The position numbers and the translations under genes are program-made. DNA of 64,000 nt from contig NC_009792.1 in NCBI RefSeq assembly GCF_000018045.1, positions 2,604,001 to 2,668,000 on the forward strand, written 5' to 3'. Below the pieces are notes generated by a model. It saw only the letters and a list, made by a program, of their open reading frames with translations, made no database searches and was not told the DNA's origin. Source of the stretch: Citrobacter koseri ATCC BAA-895 (GTDB lineage Bacteria > Pseudomonadota > Gammaproteobacteria > Enterobacterales > Enterobacteriaceae). Shown here piece after piece: positions 63,395-64,000 of the stretch (positions are counted from its first letter, which is position 1; each line of letters starts with the position of its first letter).

Positions 63395-64000
63395 TTACAT
63401 CGACTGGGTGACAAACTTCAACATGTCATCGGCGGCAGAGACCATCTTGGCGTTCATTTCGTAGGCACGCTGAACGGTGATCATGTCGACCATCTCTTCA
63501 ACGACCTGTACGTTAGAACCTTCCAGAGAGCCCTGCTCCAGTTGTCCGAGCGCGTCCTCGCCGGGTACGCCTTCAACCGCTTCGCCGCTGGCCGCCGTTT
63601 CACGGTATAAGTTGCCGCCTATCGCCTCCAGACCGGCCGGATTGACGAAGTTCACCAGCGTCAACTGCCCCAGCTCCACCGGATCGGTTTCGCCTGCCAC
63701 CGTCGCGGTAATGGTGCCGTCTTTACCAATCTGCAAATCTTTGACGTTCTCCGGCAATTCAATCTGCGGCACCAGCGGCAGCCCCTGCGCATTCGTCAGC
63801 ACGCCATCTGGCGTTTTCTGGAAATTACCGGCGCGGGTATACGCGATATCGCCATCCGCAGTTTCCACCTGGAAGAACCCTTGCCCGGTGATCGCCACGT
63901 CGAAGGTTTGCCCGGTGTTCTGGATGCTGCCGACGGTAAACTCTTTCTGCGTCCCGACGATCTTCACCCCGGTGCCGTACTGAATGCCGGTCGGCGCGAT
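63395..64000 (-). CDS. lfgG: LfgG, FlgG-like distal rod protein (partial, N-terminus outside the window)
   Basis: The frame is open to the right edge of the window, where it reads IAPTGIQYGTGVKIVGTQ on the minus strand, the usual internal FlgG block; about 201 residues are visible and the N-terminus is missing. FlgG motifs: FDVAITGQGFFQVETADGDI, AYTRAGNFQ, and the C-terminal VDMITVQRAYEMNAKMVSAA. An ATG at 63967 is internal. Confidence 0.93.
   Translation of the reverse strand: MAPTGIQYGTGVKIVGTQKEFTVGSIQNTGQTFDVAITGQGFFQVETADGDIAYTRAGNFQKTPDGVLTNAQGLPLVPQIELPENVKDLQIGKDGTITATVAGETDPVELGQLTLVNFVNPAGLEAIGGNLYRETAASGEAVEGVPGEDALGQLEQGSLEGSNVQVVEEMVDMITVQRAYEMNAKMVSAADDMLKFVTQSM

Overview
This window reads as an enterobacterial chromosome, most likely a Citrobacter. 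The tau, lac, prp, yahO and yahN products are close to their E. coli counterparts in sequence, length and partly in order. The combination of an AfuABC hexose-phosphate importer with UhpABC-like regulators, a tryptophanase operon and a complete-looking secondary (lateral, Flag-2) flagellar locus suggests the C. amalonaticus/farmeri/rodentium side of the genus. That placement is an inference from gene content recalled from memory. No rRNA, tRNA, CRISPR array or intact insertion sequence was seen. REP/BIME palindromes are frequent in the left half.

Layout. 1-264: 3' end of an OlsB-like acyltransferase. 373-3785 (minus): tauABCD, taurine uptake and desulfonation. 4129-11922 (plus): UhpA-, UhpB- and UhpC-like genes followed by afuABC. 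12010-12942 (minus): mmuM. 13364-17645 (plus): lacI-lacZ with three lac operators and a CRP site, but no lacY or lacA. 17742-23339 (minus): prpBCDE, with divergent prpR at 23605-25191 and a sigma-54 promoter plus two palindromes between them. 25351-26457: yahO and yahN. 26423-33934 (minus): TetR regulator, RND tripartite pump and an MFS exporter. 34123-38868 (minus): Fe-siderophore ABC importer ending in an RpiR-type regulator, divergent from a TonB-dependent receptor at 39318-41480. 41702-44692 (plus): a tna operon with a recognisable TnaC leader peptide, a Proteus-type tryptophanase and an Mtr-like permease.

44773-64000 is the lateral flagellar locus. It holds lfgG(partial)-H-I-J-K-L-lafW; a divergent ToxR-like lafZ with a small membrane partner; two near-duplicate flagellin genes, each with its own sigma-28-type promoter and terminator; and one long minus-strand operon from a sigma-54 promoter (about 53507) through lafB-C-D-E-F-S-T-U. 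That operon does not stop at the motor genes. It continues with short gaps or overlaps into a periplasmic NlpC/P60-type peptidase, an actin-like ParM/StbA protein and a ParR-like protein, and ends at a bidirectional terminator near 44717-44744.

The most unusual feature is this coupling of a plasmid-type actin/adaptor pair (ParM-ParR) and a cell-wall peptidase to the stator genes of a lateral flagellum, with no partition site (parC) visible next to it. Second-tier points are the TnaC leader with exact E. coli spacing of its key residues but one extra codon after the essential proline, the strong upstream lac operator, and the RpiR-family regulator embedded in an iron-uptake operon.
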